Assembly (NCBI RefSeq): GCF_019112545.1
Contig: NW_025064880.1
Location: 935,719-999,718, forward strand
DNA from: Guyanagaster necrorhizus
Lineage: Eukaryota; Basidiomycota; Agaricomycetes; Agaricales; Physalacriaceae
Length of the DNA: 64,000 nt
Reading direction: 5' to 3'
Shown here one piece after another: positions 20,999 through 32,265 of the stretch. Each line of letters opens with the position of its first letter. Position 1 is the stretch's first letter. Position numbers and translations under genes: made by a program. The notes below the pieces were generated by a model. It did no database searches and had not been told where the DNA came from. It saw only the letters and a list, made by a program, of their open reading frames with translations.

Positions 20999-21748
20999 AT
21001 GCATCGTCGAGGAGGAGGGATCGCGGCACTGCAGCGTCAAGAACAATCACAACGGTCGTTCGTTGAACTTTCGCACGCCCTTTCAGAGTCGCAGGTAGAT
21101 CACCTCCACGCTCAGCTCACTCACTTTCGTACCGCCCTCGCCCGCTTCGCCGCCACTCACCGCCATTCCATCCGTCGGGATCCCGCCTTCCGCCATGCTT
21201 TCCAGCAGATGTGCTCCTCTATCGGTGTAGACCCCCTCGCTGGCCCGCGAAAGGGCGGTTGGTGGGCAGAGATGCTGGGCATGGCTGACTGGCAGCACGA
21301 GCTCGGCGTACAGATCGTCGACGTCTGCGTAACCACCCGCGACCGCAACGGTGGCCTCATTGACATCGCAGAGCTCATCAGGCTCGTCACCAAGCTCAGA
21401 GGCCTCGCAGACGGCGCCATCGATGAAGACGATGTCATCCGGAGCATCAAGACTCTCCAGCCCCTCGGCGCAGGCTACCACGTCGTCGATATTGCAGGTC
21501 GCAAGATGGTCCGCAGCGTCGTCAAGGAGCTCGACCACGACCAGACCGTCATCCTCGCCATCGCCACACAGCTTGGAGGCAGGATCGTACCAGATGTCCT
21601 GATAGAGCGCGCCTCCTGGTCTCATGATCGGGCCGCTGCTGCTCTCGAGAATATGCTCACCAGGGACGGTCTCTGTTGGGTCGACGACCAGGACGAGCTG
21701 TCTGGTAGAGCCTACTGGGTTCCATCTGCAATCAAGTGGGACGAATAA
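20999..21748 (+). CDS. SNF8: SNF8/VPS22, ESCRT-II subunit (EAP30)
   Basis: Vps22 is the core ESCRT-II subunit that sorts ubiquitinated cargo into multivesicular bodies. The start MHRRGGGIAALQRQEQSQ matches the family's MRRRxGxGAIxK-like N terminus. LHAQLTHFRTALARFAATH follows, then the winged-helix parts: FQQMCSSIGVDPLAGPRKG, LGVQIVDVCVTTRDRNGGLI, and IKTLQPLGAGYHVVDI. GLCWVDDQDELSGRAYWVP closes the domain. The length of 249 residues is typical. The gene has no intron, which is unusual among its neighbours. The stop codon (21746-21748) is 14 bases from the stop of POLD2 on the other strand. Confidence 0.93.
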   Translation: MHRRGGGIAALQRQEQSQRSFVELSHALSESQVDHLHAQLTHFRTALARFAATHRHSIRRDPAFRHAFQQMCSSIGVDPLAGPRKGGWWAEMLGMADWQHELGVQIVDVCVTTRDRNGGLIDIAELIRLVTKLRGLADGAIDEDDVIRSIKTLQPLGAGYHVVDIAGRKMVRSVVKELDHDQTVILAIATQLGGRIVPDVLIERASWSHDRAAAALENMLTRDGLCWVDDQDELSGRAYWVPSAIKWDE

Positions 21749-21762
21749 TGTACACAATAGTA

Positions 21763-23390
21763 TCAAGTCATTCCATGCGCCCAAAATCTCACCGTCTTCA
21801 CTTCCAGGCTCTGTACATTCACCAGTACCACCGTTCCCGTCCTCACAAATTCAGGAACAAGCACCAGTCGACAACGTCTTCCTTCCTCTGTCACCAGCTT
21901 CGTCCCAAACTTTTTCTGTCCCCCTACAATATACAAATCCGGCGTTTCTCTCATAATAAACGGATCTGCCCCAAAGTACGGATGGCACCACAGCGTATCC
22001 GGTGCTGTAGGTGCCATGTGTCTCCAGCTAAGTGTCGATGCTAGAATAGATAGCCGCGTGCTCGGTGGGCAAGGCAGGTACTTGAACATGTCGTTCAACG
22101 GTTGCCCCGAGTTCACCAGCATCGTCCGTGTCACTCCTTTGCTACTTCCAATACGCATATACGTTGGATTCGTCTCGCATCTGAAGGATGGTAGTGATGC
22201 CACCGGTCCTAACATGGCCCGTGGAAACGGCTGTTGAGGTAGGATCGTTCCCGAGGGATCCGTTTCACCCGGTAGAATATGGATAGGCATTACCCGTCCG
22301 ATATCGTACAAGTGGCCAGCAAGTGTTTGCGTCGGATGGGGCGAAAACGTAGTCGTATCGTAGTTGTACTTGCTCCGCTGTATTTCTTATTTAGAACAGA
22401 TATTTTTGTACATGGAAATAGCACTTGCCGATTTCTTCTCATCCCCTTCAGCAGTGGGCTCGCCTTTGACGGGAATCACCACCGGTGCCAGTGAATTCCC
22501 TGCAATCACAAGTCGAGATATACGAGCCGCTGATGCCTGGTCTTCAATACCGCCCTCCTCTCCCGTGAGATACTCTACGAGCATCTGCAGCGATACGTCC
22601 GGTAATGAAGGCGAGCCGATGCTGAGACCAGACACTACCGCTATCCATTCGTCGGCACCATCTAGCACCATCATATCCTCATCCTCAGACTGGGGAGGCA
22701 GTCCAGGATAACATAGATCCACTACTTCGAACTCTCCGTTGGGCGTCTCCACTCCGAGCGCACCTACAACAACACCAGTCACTAGCCGCGCTGCCTTGAC
22801 GCGGTCGCCAACGAGTTTTAACCGTCCAGACTCGTCTTCGAGCAGAACGCTGTCTTCTGGTGAGCAATATTTTGGAGGTGGTGGGGGCGGGGGTATGGAA
22901 TGCTAAAACGACGTCAGCTCCGTAACCGTAGCAAGGAAATCATTGCTTACATCCTGGGCAAGGTCCTCCAAGACATTCGGCTTCAGTGGCATGTCCATGT
23001 ACACCGTGCCGACGACATAGCATAGTTGCGATTTGACGACCTCGAGGACGCGTCGGACGAGACAGGGGTTTCCTGCACCAGCCATTAAAATAAAACACCA
23101 TTCAGCCACAGTCGGACAATACACACCTTCGACACTCGCCCACCGTCTCAGCGCCCTTTCCTCCACGGCCTTTCGCAGTTCGTTCAGTCGGGTAAAATAG
23201 ATGTTGGAGTATTGGTGCTTGTAGGACTTGTTGGCATCGCCGATTCGAAATGAGGGCGTCGCGTCGGTAGGGTCGAGGATGGAATTCGTACTCCGGCAGG
23301 GCGTTGTGGGGACCGGTCTGAAAGACATCAATTGTGCCCTTGCTTTAATCGTGGATGCACTTACAGGTCGTCGATTTTCACTTTGCCCAT
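21763..23390 (-). CDS. POLD2: DNA polymerase delta small subunit (POLD2 / Pol31)
   Basis: This is the B-subunit of replicative DNA polymerase delta, a phosphodiesterase-like fold without activity, acting in nuclear DNA replication. ATG at 23390 encodes MGKVKIDDL, then PTTPCRSTNSILD. Next come YFTRLNELRKAVEERALRRW, RVLEVVKSQLCYVVGTVYMD, the OB-fold (LLEDESGRLKLVGD, VTGVVVGALG) and RISRLVIAGNSLAP. The final exon has IHILPGETDPSGTILPQQPF, LSWRHMAPTAPDTLWCHPY and DPFIMRETPDLYIVGG. One exon joint (around 22390-22430) needs a GC...AG intron with donor GCAAGT. The frame is otherwise continuous to TGA at 21763-21765. Confidence 0.92.
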
Positions 23391-23578
23391 GTTACGAGGT
23401 GATGGCAGGAGTCAAGACACGACGCGATGTTTGTCCTCGCTATTTTCTGGCCCGAACTCCACGAGCCTATCTCAAAAAAATAAAAATAACGGATTCAAAT
23501 AACACTGAATTTTGCTTCTTCATATCGTACACATTTCAACTATCAAGTACTTGCACCACACCTCGTTCTGTTATGTCA

Positions 23579-26019
23579 TTAGCAAGGCTTTGCGTAGGTG
23601 CCATTTGATTCGCTTCCAGCTCCCTCGTCCAAGGTTCCATGCTTTTGTTCCGTCTTACCAAATGCATACTCCAATGCGCTGAGAGCATGCGCTGGACTAT
23701 CCTTCTTCATGAGATTTTCGGTGATTTCAACCTGCCCGATTCAAATATCAGCCTGATCCAAAGAATATAGTAACGTGTACGCTTACGACGTCAGTGACAA
23801 GACCCTCAACAAGCTTGGACAAATTTAAACTTTGTAGATGGATAAACGACCGGTTTACGTACCGTAGCAGTCATGCTGTCGCGAACGACAACACGAAGGA
23901 TTTGGACATTCTCCAGGTTGGGAGCAAGTTCGTAGTTGGGAACAATCCTAGAGCAAAGTAAAAAAAAAATGTTTGGGACCATTACATTCCAAGACCTACC
24001 ATCCTTTCGCACGCAGGAGGGTTTGAATCCAGCGCTGTTGAATATCGGGATACCGCTTTTGGAACTCATCCGTGAAGCGGAACGACACTACAGGAAGTCC
24101 TGGGATGTAATTCTATCCAAGCGTCAGGCACGTACATCATCCAAATTGCAAAATAGACGTACCTCTACTTTGCTATCGGTGCCGACAGCGTGCTTTCCAG
24201 TGGTCTGTACATTAGGAGCGATCCTGTGGATATCACTCAGGACAGTGTAGTACCCGCTATTCTCCAATGCTCGACTGAGAAGTCGAGCATTTTCCAGGTC
24301 GTTCAGTGCGATGGTTCTGTAGCCTTCAAATCCGAGATGAATGAAATTGAAGTACTGCGCAATGATATGTGCAGCCGGGCGGGAAAAGTTAAGGGAGAAG
24401 GAGTATTCGACCGATCCCAGGTAGTGAAGCTCAAAGATGAGATCTTTAGGCAGATGGGCCTTGTCTCGCCATACAACAAACCCAACTCCGCAGTAGACAC
24501 GGCCAAACTTGTGACCGCTGTTTATAAATAGTAAGCGGAACCACTCGACATACCAGCGTCGCACTCACGAGGTGTTGATAGACACAACTCGGGGAATTCT
24601 GAAGTCCCACACCAGCTGCGGCTATAACACTATAAGCAAGATGGAGGAAACGAAATACAGCTTCCTCACCGTCGCGAATGGTGCAACGAATCCGCCAGAC
24701 GCCCCATCAACTAGAGGCTGTGTTATTTCTAGATTCAATCGTGCTATTGTTGTCGCGACATACCATGAATGGGAACGGAATTCCCAGTCTCTGCTTCGTA
24801 TTTGTCTAGAAGATCTGCCATTTCTTTGACGGGTTCATAGTGCCCGGTATAGGTGCCTACAAACGGGTCAGCAGCAGAGTCACGACACTATAATTAGGTC
24901 TTACTTCCTAGAATGACGTAAACGCCAATAGTATTCTCGTCGACGTATTGCATTGCAGCCTTCGGGTCAAGTCTGTAGCTGCTCTCGACGGAAACAGGGA
25001 CGAGACGACATTCGACTTCAAAGTAACGAGCGAACTTTTCAAGTGCAACTTGTGCGTTGGCCCCCATGACGATGTTAGGGCTGTCAGATCGATCAATGAT
25101 CGCGTTTCCATTTCGAAAGTGACGCGCCTACCCAGGCTCATGAATGCTCTTTCCGGCAGCTCTGCGCTTCGCTTGCCAGATACGCTTCATGGCCAGACCT
25201 CCAAGTTGAATAGCTTCAGAAGAACCTGTTGTCGCGGTCCCAATAGCCTGCTTCGCCGAAGGAGCATGCCATAGACTGGCGAGTATGGAAATGCCTTTGG
25301 TCACAGGTTTATCAAACAGATGTGAACGCCTGAGAAGAGGACTTACATCGGGTGTGCAGAAGCTCTGGAAGTTGTGATCAGTGAACGTGAAAAGGAAGAG
25401 GGGAAGCACGTACGAGTTGCGGGATATTCATCGCAGTCTTGGTCCACACATATCAGAAACTAGCATATGCCCAGATCCAAAGCGAAACATACCTATCAGA
25501 TTCTTGTTGATGTTCTCTTGGATGAGCTTGTCGGCAGGAGAGGGCATCCAAGTCGAAACAAAGGATGCCAAATTCAACACGGGGTTTCCATCTGGCGGAA
25601 TGCATCGTTAGCGCTAAGGCCAGAAAGGTAGCAACGAAGTATACGTCACCTAGCGTGAGCTCATCATGAACAAGCTGATAAGCTGATTCGGCATCCAGTC
25701 CCTGCAATAGTTCAAGGGTCAGCAAATATAGCGCAGCAGCAACGAGGTCCAATGTGCCTTGGAAGCAAGATGATACTTTGGGATGGGATTGGTACCATAT
25801 CGCGCGCCGTACGAGTGCTGAACGAGGTCTGGTTTTGTATGTGTCAGCGAATGAACATGAGACTTTTTATCCTAGGAATCGATGAGCGCGCCGCGAGATG
25901 AAGAAAGGACGACATCGGCATACGTGAGATTGCTGGACGAGGTGCTCCGGGTTGACGTGCTAGGAAAGGGATGAGAAGCTGGGTTAGGTGTGGGTGAGAG
26001 CACGGACCTTGGTGAGCAT
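23579..26019 (-). CDS. Glutamate decarboxylase (PLP-dependent)
   Basis: The enzyme makes GABA from glutamate and starts the GABA shunt; in fungi it is linked to stress tolerance. ATG at 26019 gives a four-codon first exon, then [12 protein letters not shown] and [20 protein letters not shown]. Characteristic blocks follow: [55 protein letters not shown], and [34 protein letters not shown] has the usual DAA changed to [19 protein letters not shown] contains the PLP lysine. NYLAPNLE-like [20 protein letters not shown] and an acidic tail finish the protein. About a dozen introns splice cleanly. One donor (AAG|GCACAT) appears to be GC. Stop TAA at 23579-23581. Confidence 0.92.
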
Positions 26020-26271
26020 GATGGGAAGAAAGAAAGGGAGATTGGATGCATTTCGGTAACGAGGGTCTTATATGTAGGCGATTCACCAGAAATAGAGCTC
26101 ACGTGAAATTGATGAGGTCATGCGTATGATGCAAACGATAATACATTTACGGGTAGACAAGGCGACATTTACATTTACTTAAACCGAGTCCTGACCTAGA
26201 TTACCTCTCTCCCCTGCAGCTCCTCGGACTGCCCCCCACTTATTCCTAGCACCGTGGCATCTCCTGGTGTA
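26020..26271. other. Upstream region of the glutamate decarboxylase gene
   Basis: This spacer lies between the decarboxylase start and the 3' end of the broken PAP2 gene. No gene is recognised; small minus-strand frames are shadows. It should hold the decarboxylase promoter. Confidence 0.4.
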
Positions 26272-26922
26272 CTAGCATATGCTTCCTGACCGCAGCCCCC
26301 ATCCTCCCTCACGCGTAAAGGGAAGCTCTGCACTTGAGGCAGCTTGTACGAAAAATAAAGTTCTTGGGTGGTGGGTGGCACAGGCATGCGGAGGAAGAGG
26401 CAGGTGGTTGAATCGGAAATCAAACAGTACCCTGAAGCATGAATTGAAATCACGTACACTCATCGATTGTCAGCGTGCCAGAGATCAGGATTGGCCCCAA
26501 CAGCGGGCAAAAGAGCAGTATCATTTTCCAAAAGGCTGGATTATGCGCGCCCACCGGATGGGAACGACTCGAGGGAATAAGACTGCAGCAGTTATAAAGC
26601 TCTTGAGAAGTCCCATAGTAGTGGTGAGGAGATCGTTTGTCAGCAAAGTTGAAAGAGACAGCAGAAGAGGGGCAAAGAATGCAATCAGAGCAGCTGCGTA
26701 GATGGGTATGATTTCTGTACGAAAAGGATATGCAAGTTGTGGGTACACAACTTGACCGTCTTGGAAATATACTGGGAAAGATCTGCTGGGTGCAGAAGCT
26801 GTAATACTCGATGGGCCAATGCACGACGAAAACTTGAAAGACATACAAGCTTCATATATTCCAAGGCCCAGGGCACCCATCAGGGCATGGTGATGAGATC
26901 CTCGCCACGTAGCCTGAGCCAT
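26272..26922 (-). pseudogene. PAP2-family lipid phosphatase lacking its catalytic motifs
   Basis: The relatives are integral membrane phosphatases such as Dpp1/Lpp1 that dephosphorylate phosphatidate or diacylglycerol pyrophosphate. Recognisable pieces in family order are ALMGALGLGIYEA, an intron, APSRSFPVYFQDGQVVYPQL and EIIPIYAAALIAFFAP. MGLLKSFITAAV, SLESFPSG, NPAFWKMILLFCPLLG and ISGTLTIDE follow, then WDFRFNH-like FDFRFNHLPLPPHA. The KxxxxxxRP motif and its helices should follow ITAAV, but they are absent. The PSGH motif stops at PSG. The HNWYDVVAG-type segment with the last histidine and aspartate, expected after LTIDE, is also absent. The pieces lie in different frames. This looks like a gene eroded by internal deletions. 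Alternatively it is a small derived membrane protein without phosphatase activity. Confidence 0.6.
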
Positions 26923-27310
26923 ATGCCAAGGTGGAATACTGGTTGATGCATAGTAAAAGGATGCGACTTTACATTATGTAGATGGACTCCAGTGGGGAGA
27001 AGCAAGGGAGGAGACCAGACAAGACCAGACAGGACATTTCACACTTCAAGCAATGGTGGGCTAGCATCGTGATAAACAAGTCAAGTAAGTCAATAAACAA
27101 GCAGCAAGGTATTAGACCAAGTTCAGCCAGTTCCACTAACAAGAGTCTGAGAACAATGGGAGTGGCTGTGCATCTGCTTGTACTCGTTAGGCACAGCAGC
27201 TTGGACCTTCTGAATAATAAGTCAAGTAAAGAGAACTTGCACTCCCTCTCTATTCTCTTTGCTATCACATCCTTACAACTCACACCGTGCAAATCTGCTT
27301 ACTCGAACGT

Positions 27311-28328
27311 GATGCTCGACTCTTCCCCAGTGGCATTGCCTCCAGTGCCTCGCCCACTGAAGCGGTCGTCGTCGACGGCGTCGCTCCCTACGCCTCCCCG
27401 TACCCACCACAAAAGGCGTACAGCGCGCTCCAAGGCATTTTCTGGGGAAAGTGATGGAGGTGATACTGCTGATAGTGGCGATCAAGTCGTACGGTTGAAC
27501 AAGAAGCGGCGCATCAGCGACATCCAGGAGGAAGAGGAGGAAGACTTCGACGACGAAGACATCTTTTGGGCTGGTGGGAAGAGCACAAAGGCAGCAGGAA
27601 GCTCGTCCGAGACCAAGAGCGCTTCAGTAATACGACGATCAGAGTCGCCTGTTGGTTCTCCTCTACCGTTGCTCTTCCGCAAAAGAGAACGAGCACAGTC
27701 GACCTCTTCCCTTGTCTCACCGCCGCCTTCATTCCGAAAGGCCAAGACTGCACCTGCAAAGGGCCCCCTTTTTCTGTCGGCGAGTCCAAGCAACACGTCA
27801 CCACCACGGACCCCAAAAAACAAAGCTCAGTGCCCCATCCGAGATCCTTCCAACAACCCTTTCCTGGATTCACCTGGTGGCCTCGACGATGCTAGTGACA
27901 ACGACGATGATACTACGTCGTTGTCCGAGCGGCCTTATGAAGAAAAGCCTACCGTTACATTCGTTTAGTAAGCAACTCCTGCAGCCCCTCACTATTCGCG
28001 TTATTGACTTTACACGTCCAGTCGCGGCGTTCGAAAGACGTTTCCAAACCCCTACTATGATCCCGTCAAGAAAGGCCCCGTGTCTCCCACTCCCAATTCT
28101 CTGCTTCCACCGGAGCACATCGACTTCTCCCCCGACCTAAGGTGCCCTCCCAAAGTCCTGTTCCCTAAAAAGAAACACCGGAAAAGTACCAAAGTCGGCA
28201 CAAGCAAGGCATCCGCTGTGCTTTCTGACGTGTTTGCAGATGATAGCGAGAGCGAGGTCTCGCTTGAGGTCCAACCCACCAAGCTGTTTGCTGATGAGTT
28301 GAAGGCCACAGAACGATCCAAGCGGTAG
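27311..28328 (+). CDS. Basic/acidic nuclear-type protein, unrecognised
   Basis: The family is not recognised. ATG 27311 was chosen because the protein-like composition begins there; the frame is open from 26982, but the upstream part looks like untranslated sequence. The protein has an NLS-like stretch (THHKRRTARSK), another (NKKRRISDIQEEEEED) followed by an acidic patch DFDDEDIFWAGG, many SP/TP sites, and NPFLDSPGGLDD. An intron (27967-28021) joins KPTVTFVY to RGVRKTFPNPYYDP. The C-terminal exon has PPEHIDFSPDLRCPPKVLFP and ends ELKATERSKR. The composition suggests a cell-cycle-regulated nuclear protein; this is inference only. Confidence 0.6.
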
Positions 28329-28760
28329 ATGTTGGCCCATGAATCAAATGCTCTTTGGCATTGAGTTGTAGCATCGTTCACGCTGCTGATTCCTTTCTCT
28401 ATCTACCCCTCACTGACTGTTTTCTTCCAATCTTCTCTGCATCGCTTTGTCACGTCTTTTTGTGAGTGTCCCACTCGTTATTTTTGTTCTCTCATCGCTG
28501 TTTTTTCCTCGAGTCATCTTTCTTGTACATGTTCAAGTATTGTTTTGCGACACCCTTTTTATGAATATCTGCGACACCTATTTCTCTACATCCTATCCGC
28601 GTCCAATGCCATTTTCAATAATCCATTTCACATTCTCTAGATAGTTTGTTGTTGACAATGACATTCTTAAAATTTGGCACGAGATGTTTCAACCATAACA
28701 TAACATACAATAGTCGATAACGGCGAGCTGGATGCAATCCGTCAAAGGCGACGTACAGAA
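28329..28760. other. Spacer between convergent genes, T-rich, nothing recognised
   Basis: These 432 bases are strongly pyrimidine-rich on the plus strand from about 28380 to 28560, as expected for a 3' untranslated region and downstream sequence of the hypothetical gene. The small frames here have no protein-like character. No RNA gene is recognised. Confidence 0.45.
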
Positions 28761-29462
28761 TCAGTCATCTTCATGTATCGTGATCTTGGGGCCGTCTAGT
28801 ACCTGTGGCAAACTTAAAGGGACATCCTGTGAGACGTCCTGGGGCTCTCGCTCTGGGACGGGCCCAGTATCATCGCTGTCTTCGTCGCTGTCTTTGCCTG
28901 GCTTCCGAAATACCAGTTCCTTCCCATTGACGAGCCGCCGCTTCTTTATGGGCACGTCGTTGGCAACGTCGTCCCCACCTTTTCCCGGTGATTCCGTCCT
29001 TGGAGCCCCATGCGTCTTTGACCTCTCCTTCTTTTTCTGCCGCTTCGCACGGTTTTTAGCAGTCTTAGCCGCCGTTACCGCCTCAGCCTCTCGTCGTCGT
29101 CTCTCAAAATTTGCTTCATCTGTTTCCTATGCCACGCAGATAAGATTGGTCAACCTCGTCAGGGCAAAGACACGCACTTTCTGCACGGTTTCTTCAAGGA
29201 GCTTTAGTCTTTCATATTCCCGCCGCCTACTGGCCTTGTAGACGTGGAACTCTCCACTTCCTGCTCCGGCGCTGGACCCCTGCACGTTCTTCATCATTTC
29301 TCGGGCTGGACGAATTGTTTTTTCCTTCGGAGGCGGAGGAACATATGCGGCCTTTGTGGGATCTTTGAGTAGCTTGTCCAGCTGCATACGCTGCTTTTCG
29401 ATGGCGGTCATAGCATGCCTGTTGACTGCAGGCCCTGAGCTGGACGCGGCAGGTGTAGTCAT
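28761..29462 (-). CDS. PRKRIP1-like protein (DUF1168, spliceosome C complex)
   Basis: Human PRKRIP1 binds double-stranded RNA and is found in the catalytic spliceosome. ATG at 29462 starts a short lead, then EKQRMQLDKLLKDPTKAAYV. The family signature NVQGSSAGAGSGEFHVYK is followed by RRREYERLKLLEETVQK. A 51-base intron (29127-29177) leads to ETDEANFERRRREAEAVTAA, KTAKNRAKRQKKKERSK, and an acidic tail ending ITIHEDD. The GSSAGAGSGEFHVYR block is diagnostic. The C-terminal part is longer and more acidic than in animals. Confidence 0.87.
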
Positions 29463-29639
29463 CGTTCAAGGAGAAGGCAAAGTGTGGTCACGTTGACATT
29501 CTTACCGGCCTAATTGCCGAATCCCGGATTTATTCATACAATGCAAATAACATATCCTATAGTAGAGATCCATTTGGTACATAATCTACAGAAACTGTGA
29601 ACAGAAAATCAAGGTATACTCATGGCACCACTTAGGTCC

Positions 29640-32088
29640 TTACGCATGATGTTCAAAGCAATTACTGCACATGCCCCTGGGCTTGAAAGGGTTTTGTCTG
29701 AACTCCTTGCAAGTGGTAGTACTCGGAAGTGATAGATCCGACACGCTATCGAAAGGTGAGGCATCATAACCGAAGCTGCTCTTGGGCGAAGGTGTTTCCG
29801 TCGTGCTTTGCGGAGCCAACAAGCTCGATGATGATGACGATGCTGGAACGCTGGGTCGACGGGGAGGTATCTTAGGCGTTGTACTGGGAGTAGCGCTACG
29901 CCGTGGCGGCGGCGGCGGCGGAGGAGCCTTCTTCCCCGAGGCTAGAGTTGCAAGGATATCGGTCGATGATCTGTGCATCGGGAGTGCTGGAGGAGTAGGT
30001 CCCACCGTTCGGTTTGGTCCAGTATCAGATACACCGTGACGTGAGACCGACGGCATCAGGTGGTCGTCATCATCATCATCCATTATAGTACTTGAAAGAC
30101 CATGGTCTGGAGGACCTCCAAAGAAAGGACTGTGGGACGGATTTAGAGGCTTGGATTTGTACGCGTCTTCTTCTTCCAGATCACTCGTTCTATATCCTTC
30201 ATCCGGTGAATCGTCGTCAGACTGGAACGATGGAGCAATGTAGGCAGTATCTTCCTCGTAAGCCTTCCCGCTACGAGAACGCTTCAACAGGACCGGCTTC
30301 TTAGAGATGGCCTCCGTGTATGATGTCGGAAACAAGCCTTGTTTCCCATCCAACAAACCCATCCACCACTCGTCAAGGACCTCATTGACTACGATAATCT
30401 CATCGCCTGCTTTGAATGACAATTCATCCGAAGAGCCATTGAAATCATAAAGTGCGCGCACGATCTTTTTTTCCTGCAAAGAGGGTGGCTTTAGAATACG
30501 AGAAGGCTCCTTCGGAGTTCCATCTTTGCTTTGCGACTTCCGCCGTAGTGTCGTGGTGAAGCTCGGAGACATGGAAACTGGTGAGCTCCCTTCACTTCCC
30601 TGTATATGATCGTCGTCATCGTCCTGCAACGATGCGAATTTCTCCTTTTTCTTCCCTCGTACAGAGCCCATTGCACTGTTGGCCCAGCCAGCAACGCTCA
30701 TTCTCATCGAAGAGTCTGGATTCGCCAAACTGTCCGATCGCTTTCTCGACGCTCTTGAACTCGGGCGGGAAGGTGGGCGAGAAGAAGCTTTGGCCGTACC
30801 CACAGAGTCATTACGCCGATGTGAGGCAGATGGGCGGCGACCAAATGACGACGTATTTGTCCGTTCATCGTCAGAGGAGTCTACATGCAAAGACTGAGGA
30901 TTAGAGGGGCCAGACAAAGATCTCTTCTGCCCAGGGCGCTTCGGAGTCTTTGTGTTACTGGAACGAGAGAAAGTATGCATGGGCCCGTCCGCCCGACGAG
31001 GAATGACATCTGAGGTACTAGACCTATCAAGTGGTTTGATCACAAGTCCAGAATGACCAATAGCATGCCTACCATTCCGCCTGTGTCTCCTGTAGGACAT
31101 CTAGGTATTGCTTCACAAAATTAACCTCACTTTCCAGAAAGTTAGTTAATTCGCGTAGCTGATCTATTTCATTTTCTTGAATGGCGTGCATGTACGCCCG
31201 CACATCTTCGGCAGCCTCCTCACTACACGACGTTGAACTCATGGAAAAGAACAGTCAAGCATAAACTCACTATCGTGCTTGTGCCCTTTCGACTTCTTCA
31301 TCCGCCTCTAGTTTATCTTTCTCTTTCTTGCTGTTCTTCAACTTTTCTTGTTTCGTTAGGGCGGCATCAAGACTGAGTCTAGAGATACAAGGCATGATTA
31401 GGATCTGTCACAAAAAACAGACAAGACTTACCTTCTACTCTCTAGTTTCTTTCTCTGGTGTTCGTACTCCTTGACTTCGTTGCCAAAGCTCTCAAGTGAT
31501 GCAAGGTATGTATCACGGAAAGTTAGGGCGTAAGCCTCTTGTAAAGTGGCGATCTTGCAATGAGCACGTCCGAACTTTATAAGCGATGTGCCTGTCCAAT
31601 AGTAAGTATTTGACATGAGTAAAGTGGTGAACAATGAACCGAGGGCAGAATCATCTCCGTATTCTTCGCCGTGGACAATCATAACAACCCCCAGGGTGTC
31701 GATGGGCAACAATTTCTCTGGGTTATCAAGGGATTCGCTCTCTTTCTTCTTGGAGAGGGCATGATGATAATCTTCGGATGCAAGACACAGTCTATAGGGC
31801 GCATGTTGGCGATTGAACGACGAGGAGAGAACTCCGGACGCACTTTTGAGCAGCGAGCTTCCGTTTCTCTATATCTAGCTCGAGTTCACGGAATTCCTCT
31901 GTGACCGTCGCCTTCTCGCGAGAGGATATCACCTCCCCTGCCCACTATACGCAAGATGATGAAATTAGGGTCATTGCCGGTTAAAAGGTCATCAAGGACA
32001 TACCTGGCGCAACTTGCCTAGCTGAATGAGCAGTTCAGTGTATTGCAAGGCAGAGTATTCACGATGGGCTTACCTGTTTACTGGCCAT
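29640..32088 (-). CDS. BAR-SH3 domain protein
   Basis: BAR domains bind and curve membranes; the SH3 domain recruits proline-rich partners, typically in endocytosis, septins or actin patches. ATG at 32088 opens a five-codon first exon (MASKQ). Coiled BAR helices follow: SSREKATVTEEFRELELDIE, YHHALSKKKESESLDNPEK, ALTFRDTYLASLESFGNE, and VKEYEHQRKKLESRR. RLSLDAALTKQEKLKNSKKE and IQENEIDQLRELTNFLESEV complete that region. A long serine-rich linker precedes the SH3 domain (RALYDFNGSSDELSFKAGDE, EWWMGLLDGKQGLFPTSY). The C-terminal region is proline-rich (KKAPPPPPPPRR) and ends with a CSNCFEHHA motif. The last 486-codon exon is intronless. The same architecture occurs in fungal Rvs167-like proteins, but this is longer. 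Confidence 0.82.
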
Positions 32089-32265
32089 GATGGCAGTACA
32101 AGTACAAGCGATATCATGTATATTTACCGTAATAATTAAATTTATTCAAGGTCGGAAGCGGAGAATGCCGAAACTCTCTGATTGGTTGATGTAGCGGTCA
32201 TTATTTATAAAGGCTAGATCCGTACAAATAAAAGCAAAAGACCCAGAGCTCCCGAATACACAATT

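Noticed and set aside
21083..21784. 233-codon minus-strand frame opposite SNF8
   Set aside because: SNF8 is a clear family member on the plus strand; the antisense frame reflects its codon bias.
26982..27310. N-terminal extension of the nuclear-type hypothetical protein
   Set aside because: The frame is open, but the sequence looks like a promoter or 5' untranslated region; the protein-like composition begins at ATG 27311.
29782..30039. Glycine-rich plus-strand frame opposite the BAR-SH3 gene
   Set aside because: It is the reverse of the proline-rich stretch of that gene.
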